Assembly: GCA_004353515.1 (NCBI GenBank) | Contig: SMNZ01000003.1 | Location: 310,001-374,000, forward strand | Source: Alteromonadaceae bacterium M269 | GTDB lineage: Bacteria > Pseudomonadota > Gammaproteobacteria > Enterobacterales > Alteromonadaceae | Length of the DNA stretch: 64,000 nucleotides | Direction of reading: 5' to 3' | In this document: piece by piece, positions 9,476-17,665 of the stretch | How positions within the stretch are numbered: the first letter of the stretch is position 1 | How the letters are laid out: each line of letters starts with the position of its first letter | The notes under the pieces: generated by a model | The model's database searches: none | What the model was told of the DNA's origin: nothing | Seen by the model: the letters and a program-made list of their open reading frames with translations, nothing else | Translations under genes and position numbers: made by a program

Positions 9476-9674
9476 CAATAGTTCATCTCCTAACGACATG
9501 GCTTTCTTGCTTTTATGCACCTAAGAATATGCCCAAACTGGCATATAAACAAGTTCCTGAATTTTGTTATCGACTGACCTGAACACAGATTTTAGCCTTG
9601 ATAGGCATAAATTCGTCATTAAATACACTCTTATGCGTATTATTCGTGCTTTTAACATTTACGCGCTCTTTTTG

Positions 9675-9690
9675 TCTGGTACAATCAGTA
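9675..9690 (+). promoter_or_regulatory. candidate FadR operator upstream of fadR
   Basis: TCTGGTACAATCAGTA matches 12 of 16 positions of the FadR-type palindrome TCTGGTACGACCAGAT as I remember it for marine gammaproteobacteria. It lies 36 bases before the fadR start and suggests autoregulation. The right half-site is weak. Confidence 0.45.
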
Positions 9691-9725
9691 CAGGGAATAA
9701 TAACGATAACTTTTTAAGGCTCTAG

Positions 9726-10436
9726 ATGATTTACAAAGCACAAAGCCCCGCTGGTTTTGCAGAAGAATACATTGTTGAATCCATTTGGAGTGGCCGATTC
9801 CCACCCGATACCATATTACCCGCAGAGCGTGAGCTGTCTGAATTGATTGGCGTAACGCGCACAACCTTAAGGGAAGTTCTACAGCGACTCGCACGAGATG
9901 GTTGGTTAACTATTCAACACGGCAAACCTACTCGAGTGAATAACTTCTGGGAGACGTCTGGACTCAATATATTAGAGACTCTGGCACGTTTAGACCAAGA
10001 CGGTATTCCAGAGCTGGTGGACCATCTATTAGCTGCTCGAACAGCTGTAAGTGTGGTTATCATCCGTGCAGCTATCAAGAAAGATGTCCAGAAAGTGATT
10101 GATTCAATCGAAGGTTACAAAGCGTTGCCAGACGACGGAAAAGCGTTTGCAGAGTTTGAATATAACCTCACGCATAATTTGACTATTGCATCTGGAAACC
10201 CTGTATACATCTTGATGATGAATGGTTTTAAAGGGTTATTCTCAAGAATTGGTGGCTACTACTTCTCTAATTCTACGGCACGTGAGCTGGCGAGAAAGTA
10301 CTATTCGGACTTGAGTGTTTTAGCACAGAACAGTGATATTGATGGTATTCCTAAAGTGGTTCGTAACTACGGTATCGAAAGTGGAAAGGTTTGGCAGAAT
10401 ATACGTGGCGATATGCCATCAGATTTGGTCGATTAG
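9726..10436 (+). CDS. fadR: fatty-acid metabolism regulator FadR
   Basis: GntR-family regulator that represses fatty-acid degradation and activates unsaturated fatty-acid synthesis, released from DNA by long-chain acyl-CoA. 236 residues. The N-terminal winged helix is nearly the E. coli one ([20 protein letters not shown], then [20 protein letters not shown]), followed by an all-helical acyl-CoA-binding domain ([27 protein letters not shown]). AAGG sits eight bases before the ATG. Followed by its own terminator. Its presence next to phasins, a patatin lipase and a WS/DGAT fits a lipid-storage neighbourhood. Confidence 0.96.
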   Translation: MIYKAQSPAGFAEEYIVESIWSGRFPPDTILPAERELSELIGVTRTTLREVLQRLARDGWLTIQHGKPTRVNNFWETSGLNILETLARLDQDGIPELVDHLLAARTAVSVVIIRAAIKKDVQKVIDSIEGYKALPDDGKAFAEFEYNLTHNLTIASGNPVYILMMNGFKGLFSRIGGYYFSNSTARELARKYYSDLSVLAQNSDIDGIPKVVRNYGIESGKVWQNIRGDMPSDLVD

Positions 10437-10453
10437 TTTATATCTCATCAATG

Positions 10454-10486
10454 ATCATATCCCTATCAAAGGGATATGATTTTTTC
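10454..10486 (+). terminator. fadR terminator
   Basis: Ten-base-pair stem ATCATATCCC (10454-10463) / GGGATATGAT (10471-10480), seven-base loop, then a T-run. Confidence 0.9.
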
Positions 10487-10532
10487 TCTTCAAAAAATTC
10501 TCAAATTAATCAAACGCTTAAAATAATATTGT

Positions 10533-10552
10533 CAACTTTTTTCTAAAAGTTG
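10533..10552. promoter_or_regulatory. palindromic operator candidate upstream of the phasin genes
   Basis: Perfect inverted repeat CAACTTTT-TTCT-AAAAGTTG, 76 bases before the first phasin. No T-run follows, so it is not a terminator. Its position suits a repressor of the PhaR/PhaD kind, but which protein binds is unknown. Confidence 0.45.
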
Positions 10553-10628
10553 GCGAATTAGTATGCGGTTTCTAATTTATTTCCTTATCTTTGTCAGCGT
10601 CAAATGAAATTAACCCGAGGAAAATATC

Positions 10629-10982
10629 ATGACTAACTTAGATTCATTGAAAGGTAAGGTATCTGAAGCTGAAGAGTTTGCACGTAAAATCTGGTTAGCA
10701 GGTTTGGGTGCTTATGGTAAAAGCTTTGACGAAGCACAAGGTCGTTTTGAAAAATTAAGCGGCGACGCAACTAAAGTTTTTGAAGACTTAGTAGCTAAAG
10801 GTGAGACGTTAGAAGTTGAAGCTAAAGACAAGTTTAAAGAAAAAACTAACGTTGAAGAGCGTGTTGCTGAAGTTCGTAAGAAGCTTGGTTTAGACAAGCA
10901 AAGCAATGACCAGAAAATTGAAGAGCTATCTAACAAGATCGATCAATTAACTGACATCGTTGCTAAGTTAGCTGCTAAATAA
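10629..10982 (+). CDS. phasin family protein (PhaI-like)
   Basis: Small amphipathic coat protein of polyhydroxyalkanoate (PHA) granules. 117 residues, rich in Lys and Glu, almost entirely helical. The family core ARKIWLAGLGAYGKSFDEAQ is at about 18-37, followed by FEDLVAKGE and a C-terminal coiled-coil segment (IEELSNKIDQLTDIVAKL). GAGG lies eight bases before the ATG. The next gene encodes a related phasin, the same pairing as PhaI and PhaF of Pseudomonas. No PHA synthase lies in the window. It could also coat other lipid inclusions. Confidence 0.88.
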   Translation: MTNLDSLKGKVSEAEEFARKIWLAGLGAYGKSFDEAQGRFEKLSGDATKVFEDLVAKGETLEVEAKDKFKEKTNVEERVAEVRKKLGLDKQSNDQKIEELSNKIDQLTDIVAKLAAK

Positions 10983-10995
10983 GTTATTGACCTAT

Positions 10996-11041
10996 CGCCT
11001 AACATGGCTTTAGTACTAAGACGCTAGAGTTGAGTTAGGCG
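10996..11041 (+). other. intercistronic hairpin between the two phasin genes
   Basis: Eight-base inverted repeat CGCCTAAC (10996-11003) / GTTAGGCG (11034-11041), with the inner palindrome TTAGTACTAA. No T-run, so more likely an mRNA processing or stability element, or a partial attenuator separating expression of the two phasins. Confidence 0.5.
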
Positions 11042-11062
11042 CTTATCGAACTGGAGTAAACA

Positions 11063-11656
11063 ATGAAATCTGTAAAAGACTTTGAAAACTTTGGCCGCAA
11101 AGCGTGGCTAGCAGGATTGGGTAGTCTGGTTTTCGGTAAAGAATACGCGACTGCACAATTTGATAAAGTTTATACTGAAACTGGTCAGATAATTTCTAAC
11201 CTAATGTCTGCCGGTGAAAAGTTCAGCGAATCTGAAGACAACAAATTCCCTGCAGTTGATGAAAGGATAACGCAAATTCGCGAAAAGCTTGGGCTAGACA
11301 ACAAGCAGCCTAATCAGCTGCAAGAGCTTGAGCAGCGTGTTGCGCATTTAACGGATGTTGTTAATAAGCTTGTTGAGAAAAAGTCAGAAGACGCGGCTCC
11401 TGCACCTAAGACGAGAAAGCCTCGAGTTTCTCGCACAAAGGCTGCAACTCCTGTTGAGACTGACAAAGCGGAAACAGCATCAACGGCAAAAGAAACAACA
11501 ACAGCTAAGAAGACGACGGCCAGAAAGCCAGCGGTGAGAAAAACACCTGCAGCCAAGAAAGAGACTGCTTCTAGCAAGGCTCCTGCGGCGAAAAAGGCGA
11601 CGACAACACGCCGAGCGCCAGCTAAAAAGCCAGCCACAAAAGCAGCTAACGATTAA
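11063..11656 (+). CDS. phasin with histone-H1-like Lys/Ala tail (PhaF-like)
   Basis: 197 residues in two parts. Residues 1-110 are a phasin domain (GRKAWLAGLGSLVFGKEYA, then ERITQIREKLGLDNKQ and a coiled coil ending LTDVVNKLVEKK). Residues 115-197 are a disordered tail rich in Lys, Ala, Thr and Pro with AAKK/PAKK/TARK-type repeats, like histone H1 and AlgP. PhaF of Pseudomonas has this layout: the tail binds DNA and helps share PHA granules between daughter cells. Second gene of the phasin pair, 80 bases downstream, closed by a terminator. Confidence 0.86.
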   Translation: MKSVKDFENFGRKAWLAGLGSLVFGKEYATAQFDKVYTETGQIISNLMSAGEKFSESEDNKFPAVDERITQIREKLGLDNKQPNQLQELEQRVAHLTDVVNKLVEKKSEDAAPAPKTRKPRVSRTKAATPVETDKAETASTAKETTTAKKTTARKPAVRKTPAAKKETASSKAPAAKKATTTRRAPAKKPATKAAND

Positions 11657-11679
11657 TTGCTTCGCGATTTGATAAATAG

Positions 11680-11707
11680 AAAAGCCAGTCAAGAGACTGG
11701 CTTTTTT
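11680..11707. terminator. terminator after the phasin genes
   Basis: Stem AAGCCAGTC (11682-11690) / GACTGGCTT (11695-11703), loop AAGA, flanked by A-run and T-run. Probably serves the converging NUDIX gene too. Confidence 0.93.
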
Positions 11708-11720
11708 GATTCCTATAACG

Positions 11721-12176
11721 TTAATAAAAATCCATTTTCCTAAGTGGGATATGTTCCGGTGCCGGGTCTTTTTCAGTTAACTTGATCCAAAAAGTATCGT
11801 TAAGGACAGATGGAAAAACATCTTTGTTCTGAAGCGCTTTACGGCTAATAAATTTTGCATCGACTATGGTCTCAGACTTTGCAAGTGGGGAGTTATGATT
11901 GAGTTCACCTCCCGAAATTTTGCATTGGTACCAAAACTTAATGAGTCGTGTAGTTGGCTCGTACATTTCTTCTATGTAGAGTAGGTTACCGACTTGAACG
12001 TCAAAGCCAGTTTCTTCTTTGACCTCTCTGATAGTTGCTTCGTGAAGAGATTCTGTCCCCTTAACCCCACCTCCTGGGGCAACCCAAAAGTCATACCTTC
12101 CAGTTAGTTTATGGTTAACTAGCAGTATTTCATTGTTCTCTGTGATCAGGGCGCCAACAGATATTCTATGCTTCAT
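11721..12176 (-). CDS. NUDIX hydrolase
   Basis: Hydrolase of nucleoside-diphosphate-linked compounds, 151 residues. The NUDIX box GX5EX7REUXEEXGU is complete (GGGVKGTESLHEATIREVKE, then ETGF, about 34-57). AGGAG precedes the ATG. The upstream membrane-protein gene ends 21 bases before it on the same strand, so the two are probably co-transcribed. Substrate unknown. Confidence 0.87.
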   Translation of the reverse strand: MKHRISVGALITENNEILLVNHKLTGRYDFWVAPGGGVKGTESLHEATIREVKEETGFDVQVGNLLYIEEMYEPTTRLIKFWYQCKISGGELNHNSPLAKSETIVDAKFISRKALQNKDVFPSVLNDTFWIKLTEKDPAPEHIPLRKMDFY

Positions 12177-12197
12177 TTTCCGTTCTCCTAATAGTTT

Positions 12198-12857
12198 TTA
12201 ATTTGTTTTAGATAGCAGTAAATATGCGATTGCTAAATTCCAGATCCCTTGGATACAAACTACCAGCGTCATTCCAAATAAATTGAGCGTTAGCCATCCA
12301 CTGATTATCGAAATGCTGATCGTCAGCCCTATGATCAAACCAAAAACAGCGACAATTTTTTGAAGCTGTTGTGATTGCAATAGATTTAGGGACCAAAACG
12401 CGATAGATAGTGACGTGCCAATGACACTGGTGTTAGCCAACGCTTGATTAATGTTCCAGCTGAATGCTCTGAACAAAGGTGTATAAGTCAATAATTCGCT
12501 TTGGTGTGTTGCAACCTCTTGCAAGAAGTTAGGGTATATAAAACCGTTTACCAAAGCTGCTAGCGTCATAAGTATGGTGCTAATGATATATAGCGTTAAC
12601 GCAGACAACACGCTGATGTTGGAGAGCCCTCGAAGGGAGGAATAAATAGCGAAAGCTAGGCAGTTAGCCATTAATAAACCAATGAGACCGCCGTGAACTA
12701 AGTTATTTATCCCCATCTCGTGTGCATTTTCCGCAACTTGTCGTGACAGTTCATGATTGCCAATAGTGGGATGGTTAATGATGAGAGCAATACTAAGAAT
12801 CGTACTTGCGACAGTAGTGAAAGCTGCGACTTTATTGTTAAAAGGTAGACTATTCAT
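12198..12857 (-). CDS. hypothetical multipass membrane protein
   Basis: 219 residues with about six hydrophobic segments; no family recognised. First gene of a probable two-gene unit with the NUDIX hydrolase. It diverges from a TetR regulator across 176 bases, a layout that often means the regulator controls the membrane gene. No signal peptide apart from the first membrane segment. Confidence 0.65.
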   Translation of the reverse strand: MNSLPFNNKVAAFTTVASTILSIALIINHPTIGNHELSRQVAENAHEMGINNLVHGGLIGLLMANCLAFAIYSSLRGLSNISVLSALTLYIISTILMTLAALVNGFIYPNFLQEVATHQSELLTYTPLFRAFSWNINQALANTSVIGTSLSIAFWSLNLLQSQQLQKIVAVFGLIIGLTISISIISGWLTLNLFGMTLVVCIQGIWNLAIAYLLLSKTN

Positions 12858-13033
12858 AAAGATTTATCTTCGATGGCAGTAAATACATATCAAGAGTTTG
12901 CGTTCATCTTCGTTCAAGCTGTAGTGGTTTTTGGACCTGTCGAACTTTTGCCTTTAACTGTTCGTTAACTCGTTACAATTTACTGAAATGTTTGCTTAAA
13001 ATAGGTACTCATCATAGTTGCGAGTAATGTTTA

Positions 13034-13603
13034 ATGACTCATCATGCATCCGTATATCAGTTAGATAAACGCAGTCAAAAAAGCTGGCATAAGATAAGAG
13101 CAGCGTTCGAGGTTCTTGTTTTGAGTGAGCGGTATGATGAAATTACAGCGGGTGACATTATTGAGAAGGCGGGCGTCTCTCGTTCAACGTTTTATAGCCA
13201 CTTTGAAAACAAAAATGCTGTGCTTGGTAAAAGCTTACATCCTCCATTATCTGTTCTTGCTAACTGCATTGATCCAAATTCCCCGATTGAACCGTTACGT
13301 CAAATTTTGCAGCACTTTTGGGAGCATCGAAGCTTTTGCCGTCTAATTCTGACGGGTACGCCACGAAAAGCCGTCAACCAGATGTTAATTGAGCTTCTGG
13401 AACAGCAGATTATTGAAAACTTAAATGCAAACCAAAAACAAATTCTTATTTCTGAAGCTCATGCGGCTACGCAAATTGCTGCGTCTCAGCTTGCGTTGCT
13501 CGATACTTGGTTATTGGGCAAAGCAGCGTCAAGTGATAAGAAATTAGCTGAGGCAATGAAGAAAACATCAATAGGGTTATTGACGGCTTTAATAAGTGAT
13601 TAA
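13034..13603 (+). CDS. TetR-family transcriptional regulator
   Basis: 189 residues. N-terminal helix-turn-helix with the family signature (EITAGDIIEKAGVSRSTFYS, about 36-55, then HFENKNAVL). The C-terminal ligand domain is not informative. Divergent from the membrane-protein/NUDIX pair. In the shared gap TACTC (13006-13010) faces GAGTA (13022-13026), and ACTCATCAT occurs at 13007-13015 and again at 13037-13045; either could be an operator. Confidence 0.86.
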   Translation: MTHHASVYQLDKRSQKSWHKIRAAFEVLVLSERYDEITAGDIIEKAGVSRSTFYSHFENKNAVLGKSLHPPLSVLANCIDPNSPIEPLRQILQHFWEHRSFCRLILTGTPRKAVNQMLIELLEQQIIENLNANQKQILISEAHAATQIAASQLALLDTWLLGKAASSDKKLAEAMKKTSIGLLTALISD

Positions 13604-13626
13604 GTGTATTTTATCCGGTTAAGGAA

Positions 13627-13665
13627 GCCTGAATATTGCAACTGCAGCGCTTCAGGCCTTTAAAT
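13627..13665 (+). terminator. weak candidate terminator after tetR
   Basis: GCCTGAA (13627-13633) pairs with TTCAGGC (13651-13657) across a 17-base loop, but only a short, interrupted T-stretch follows. Confidence 0.35.
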
Positions 13666-13681
13666 ATTAGAGCAACATGCC

Positions 13682-15157
13682 TTAAGCACTCGCTGATTTA
13701 GGAATATGCTCATGTAAAATTTGGCTTTCTCTTTCTTTTAGTAAATCGAGATACTGCCCAAAGGTTTTGCTGATACGCATGCTTCTTTCAATAACGTCTA
13801 GCTTACTCCAAGTTGCCTTTTCCGCATCGTCAATGAGTCGTTGAATGCCTTCTCTTGTTGGGTTGGCGAGCAAGCACTTGATGTTTTCAAAGCTAAGCTC
13901 TGGCATCACATTAATATCGCCCACGTATTGTTGATCAATTAACGAACGCACTTTGTGAATACCCAATTTGGCGCCATTGCTGGACGTCATATTCTCCAAC
14001 ATGTCGCACACGAAAATACTGTTGATTTTCGCCATGTTGGTAATGTGTTGCATGGCCAATGCTCCAAGCCCTTTTTGTGGTGCTTTGTCGTGTCTTGGAA
14101 GAAACGGTACCGCGACAGGGTTAGTTTGGCTGACGATGCTGTGATTAACGCCATAAAGCCTTGCTAGGCGTTCAAAAGGTAAATCGGCCATTAATGAACC
14201 GTCGGCAAAAACACGATTAGGTATGTAAGGAACTACCTCTCCAGCTGCATTCTTCGCCCTGAGTTTGACAGGAGAAAACATATAAGGGATTGCACAAGAT
14301 GCTCTCACTGCTTGGCTGATGATTGCTCTTGGCGATGTCCGGCTATTCAATAGTCGAGAGTGTTGATGCAGATCTGCTGGTGAGACAGTGACCGTAATAT
14401 GACGTTTGGTTTTTTCGTAAGCTTCTTCAAAGGTCGTAAGGCCAAAAAAGTCAATCAGTGCGTTTTCAAGATTGGTGCTATCGAAAAGACTCTTCTTCCT
14501 AAAACCTTGCCAAATGCTCCATTTTTCAAAGCGTTCGAAAATAGAATCTGCAGATAGATCTTCAACTAGCTCATCATCTGTTCTTGTGCCAACCACAGCA
14601 GCAATAATAGCGCCTGCACTAGCACCAGAAATCACATTAGGCAGTAAATCATGCTCGGTTAAGCATTTAATAACGCCGCAGTGGAAAAAGCCTAAGCCTG
14701 CACCTCCACTCAGCATAAGACAGCTTTGACCAAAGCTGTGGGCTGTTTCGTCAAAGAAAGATAATTTTTCGTAGAAATCGACGGTGTTTTCGTCTGCTTT
14801 ATAGATAAATTCTAATGCCAGACAAACGTGCTCGATAAATTCTTCAATCAGGCTTTTGGTGCCAATTTTACAGTGGTGAAGTAATTCGGGGTTTGATATG
14901 TTGCCAAGGTTGCCGTGTATCCCTTCATGTAGGATAGACATAAGTTCAATAGCGTCTTCTTTGGCTATGGCTAGCTTGATTCTTTCAACCCGCTTTTTGA
15001 TGAGTTTGTAGTCGTAGTCGCGAGAAAAGGTTTGTTCTTTCCATTCATTGGCACCCGACATCTCATCATGTAAAAGACATGCCTCACTATACTCTTGATA
15101 GCTCCTGGCATTATCTATAGCACGCTGAACTGTGCTCAACTTGTTTTTAGACGACAT
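13682..15157 (-). CDS. patatin-like phospholipase with DUF3336-type N terminus
   Basis: Serine acyl hydrolase of 491 residues. The N-terminal ~145 residues resemble the DUF3336 extension found in yeast Tgl3/4-type lipases and bacterial relatives. The patatin domain follows: oxyanion loop SGGAGLG (150-156), nucleophile elbow GASAG with Ser180, and the dyad aspartate in DGS (Asp319). No signal peptide, so it probably acts on internal lipid such as triacylglycerol or phospholipid. Near fadR, phasins and WS/DGAT it may mobilise stored lipid (inference). Confidence 0.87.
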   Translation of the reverse strand: MSSKNKLSTVQRAIDNARSYQEYSEACLLHDEMSGANEWKEQTFSRDYDYKLIKKRVERIKLAIAKEDAIELMSILHEGIHGNLGNISNPELLHHCKIGTKSLIEEFIEHVCLALEFIYKADENTVDFYEKLSFFDETAHSFGQSCLMLSGGAGLGFFHCGVIKCLTEHDLLPNVISGASAGAIIAAVVGTRTDDELVEDLSADSIFERFEKWSIWQGFRKKSLFDSTNLENALIDFFGLTTFEEAYEKTKRHITVTVSPADLHQHSRLLNSRTSPRAIISQAVRASCAIPYMFSPVKLRAKNAAGEVVPYIPNRVFADGSLMADLPFERLARLYGVNHSIVSQTNPVAVPFLPRHDKAPQKGLGALAMQHITNMAKINSIFVCDMLENMTSSNGAKLGIHKVRSLIDQQYVGDINVMPELSFENIKCLLANPTREGIQRLIDDAEKATWSKLDVIERSMRISKTFGQYLDLLKERESQILHEHIPKSASA

Positions 15158-15428
15158 AATGACGGCCCTCTATTACAGACTAATTCCTTTGATCTCTTAT
15201 AGCCTATGGGGAGGTAAATTAGCTCACCAATAGGGTTAGAAAAATCAAACAGCCCTTTATCAGACCGGAAAAAATTAGAAATCGCTACCCAATTTTCAAA
15301 TATTTGGTCTTAATCTTTTAACTCAAGTATATCGGGCATTATTAGTGCCATTTTAGATTGACCATTGATGCGTCAATCGTTAGCCTGCTTATAACTATAA
15401 TATAAATACCGCTAAGTATTGACGCTGA

Positions 15429-16637
15429 ATGGATTGGATAAGCCAAAACCTGACTCTTGTATTGATCCCGGTTATTAGTGCCGTTGTGGGATATATCACT
15501 AACTTTCTCGCTGTGAAGATGATGTTTTATCCCATAGAGTTTTTCGGGATAAAGCCATTTTTAGGTTGGCAGGGGCTTATTCCAGCAAAACGTCGGGAAA
15601 TGGCTGAAATTGAAGTCGAGCTGGTACTGGGTAAATTATTAAGTGTTAAAGAGATAGTTAATCGACTCGACCCCGCTCAAATTAACAAAGCGATATCTCG
15701 ACGCCTTAAACAGGTCATCCGCAAGATTGTCAATGAAGTGATGGAAGAATCAGCTCCAACCTTATGGGCTAGTTTACCTGTTCAAGGAAAGAATCTGGTC
15801 TATAGCCGCATCGAGTTAGACTCGCCCAATGTAGTCAATAAGATGGTGCATGACTTTCAGCACAATATTGACGAAATACTGGATATTAAAGAACTAGTAG
15901 TAGAACAGCTCGTTCAATCTCCTGAATTGATCAATGAGATCTTTTTGAAGTCTGGCGAGAAAGAGTTTCCCTTTATTGAAAAGTCGGGTTTGTACTTTGG
16001 TTTCTTATTTGGCTTGCCAACCATGGCCTTATGGTATTTCTATCAAGCCTGGTGGATTTTACCGCTGGGTGGTTTGATTGTTGGGTATGCCACTAACTGG
16101 ATTGCATTGAAGATTATTTTTGAGCCCAAACAACCGATTAGGTTTGCGGGTATGACGTTTCAAGGGATGTTCCTTAAACGGCAGTCGGAAGTTTCTCGTG
16201 TTTATTCAGATATCATCGAAAAGAAGCTGTTTAACTCCAAAAATGTGGTTGAAATTGTGTTAAATGGCTCAGGTTCAAATCAGTTATTTGAGCTTATTGA
16301 GTTACATGTCAACGATGCGATTGATCGCTATATTTCTATGGCTCAACCTTATTTTGCGTTAGGGGTGGGAACAGAGAACTATTACAAAATGAAACGCCTG
16401 GCGGTGCAGCGTATTTTTGCAGATTCTGATAAGTACCTATTGTACGCACATGAATATGCAGATGGTGCCCTAAGAGTCGGTGAAGATTTGAGACTGAAAA
16501 TGGAAGCCTTAAGCCCCGAGGAATTTGAAGGTGTGCTTAGGCCTGCATATCAGCAAGACGAGTGGAAACTCATTGTCACTGGTGCCTTATTAGGTATGGG
16601 CGCAGGTTTCTTCCAGCTTTTCTATATCTTTGCCTAA
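15429..16637 (+). CDS. DUF445 family membrane protein
   Basis: 402 residues. The start (LIPVISAVVGYITNFLAVKM, then MFYPIEFFGIKPFLGWQGLIPAKR) is the DUF445 signature. A second copy of the pattern, GYATNWIALKIIF, follows a central transmembrane pair near residue 200, and a last membrane segment sits at the C terminus (GALLGMGAGFFQLFYIF). The family has no established biochemical function. Upstream gap of 270 bases is unremarkable. Converges on the parA-like gene. Confidence 0.84.
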   Translation: MDWISQNLTLVLIPVISAVVGYITNFLAVKMMFYPIEFFGIKPFLGWQGLIPAKRREMAEIEVELVLGKLLSVKEIVNRLDPAQINKAISRRLKQVIRKIVNEVMEESAPTLWASLPVQGKNLVYSRIELDSPNVVNKMVHDFQHNIDEILDIKELVVEQLVQSPELINEIFLKSGEKEFPFIEKSGLYFGFLFGLPTMALWYFYQAWWILPLGGLIVGYATNWIALKIIFEPKQPIRFAGMTFQGMFLKRQSEVSRVYSDIIEKKLFNSKNVVEIVLNGSGSNQLFELIELHVNDAIDRYISMAQPYFALGVGTENYYKMKRLAVQRIFADSDKYLLYAHEYADGALRVGEDLRLKMEALSPEEFEGVLRPAYQQDEWKLIVTGALLGMGAGFFQLFYIFA

Positions 16638-16662
16638 AACTTGTTAAGCGCCTTTTGGGCGA

Positions 16663-17424
16663 TCATTTCAAGCTGTTATGCAGTTCAATCAGAGCTTGAG
16701 TGAGTTTATGCTTAGGCGCTATATCAACGAGTGGCCTCTTGGCTTGGTGTGATTCCCTCATCTTCACTGACTGATTGATATATGTCGGTAAAACGGGATA
16801 GCCTTCATCGATGAGTTCATTGACGATTTGATTCGGTAGCTTTGCATTCGCCATATATTGATTGGCAATAATCCCTTCAATCACCAACTCATCATTATGA
16901 TCTTCAATAATTTCGTCGATCTTCTGTTTTAAGCTGTATAAGCCCTTGCGAGCAAAGTCGTCGCAATCAATAGGTATCAGACAAGCATCAGCCCCGATTA
17001 ATGCTGAGAGGCTATAGAAGTTTAATGCAGGCGGTGTATCTATGTAGATTCTGTCATAGTCATTTTGCAGCGTTTTTAACGCATCGCGCAGCTTATAAAT
17101 TTTATGTCGACCATCTAACTCATTTTCTAACTTCGCCAACCGTGTTGAACCTTGAATAACATCAAGGTTGTCGTAACTAGTACGCTGGCAGAAGTCACTA
17201 GCGGGTTTCTTAACGAGATGGAAAGTAATGGTTTGTTCAAATAGGTCGGCAATGGTGTTCTGTGCACTTTCGTCAGTCAGTCCCAAGTACTGGCTAGAGT
17301 TGCATTGTGTGTCCAAATCTATCAGTAATGTTTTCTTTCCCTGGCTCGCTGAAATAGCCGCTAAGTTGACGGATAAGCTTGATTTACCGACACCACCTTT
17401 AATGTTAAATAACACTCGTATCAT
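16663..17424 (-). CDS. orphan ParA/Soj-family ATPase
   Basis: 253 residues. Deviant Walker A KGGVGKSSLSVNLA at 9-22, LLIDLDTQCNSS, and RIYIDTPPAL give a ParA/MinD-type ATPase that dimerises on ATP. No parB-like gene lies beside it, so it is probably not the chromosome partition ParA. Orphan ParAs position cargo such as chemoreceptor clusters, carboxysomes or PHA granules; the cargo here is unknown. The nearby phasin with a DNA-binding tail makes granule positioning worth considering, but nothing in the sequence links them directly. Confidence 0.82.
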   Translation of the reverse strand: MIRVLFNIKGGVGKSSLSVNLAAISASQGKKTLLIDLDTQCNSSQYLGLTDESAQNTIADLFEQTITFHLVKKPASDFCQRTSYDNLDVIQGSTRLAKLENELDGRHKIYKLRDALKTLQNDYDRIYIDTPPALNFYSLSALIGADACLIPIDCDDFARKGLYSLKQKIDEIIEDHNDELVIEGIIANQYMANAKLPNQIVNELIDEGYPVLPTYINQSVKMRESHQAKRPLVDIAPKHKLTQALIELHNSLK

Positions 17425-17487
17425 TTTTAAAGCTCGTCCGTTCGAATTATTAGATAAATACTACTTAATTTGGGTATAGTAACTAGG

Positions 17488-17534
17488 GGCTGTTGATCTT
17501 CATTGTAAAAATATACCGCATAGATCAACAGGCT
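17488..17534. repeat. short inverted-repeat element (17.5-kb copy)
   Basis: CTGTTGATC (17490-17498) faces GATCAACAG (17523-17531) across 24 bases. The left arm with its flank (TAGGGGCTGTTGATCTT) is identical to the left end of the 43-kb element. Lies between parA and the tetR-WS/DGAT operon and may contribute to their promoters. Confidence 0.65.
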
Positions 17535-17665
17535 TTAATATAACTGAATAAGCATAAAGCTTGTATTACACTTTTCAGCAGTGGTTGTGATGTATAAACT
17601 TTCTCACCAAAATTAGAATTTAATCAAAGGGTTACTCAAATAGTTACCTTCAAGGATATTGATAG

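Noticed and set aside
9475-9520. GTG 9520 as the start of the histidine kinase
   Set aside because: No ribosome-binding site at the right distance; TTAGGAG before ATG 9475 and a membrane helix starting right after favour the internal start.
10996-11041. CGCCTAAC...GTTAGGCG looks like integron attC core sites
   Set aside because: Only 46 bases, between two cotranscribed phasins, without the imperfect internal L boxes of attC and with no integron integrase or cassette array. A similar GCCTAAC...GTTAGGC pair at 34623-34690 also lacks a palindromic interior.
11314-11637. Long minus-strand ORF opposite the second phasin
   Set aside because: Low-complexity shadow (Ala/Val/Phe-rich) of the Lys/Ala repeat tail on the plus strand; no ribosome-binding site.
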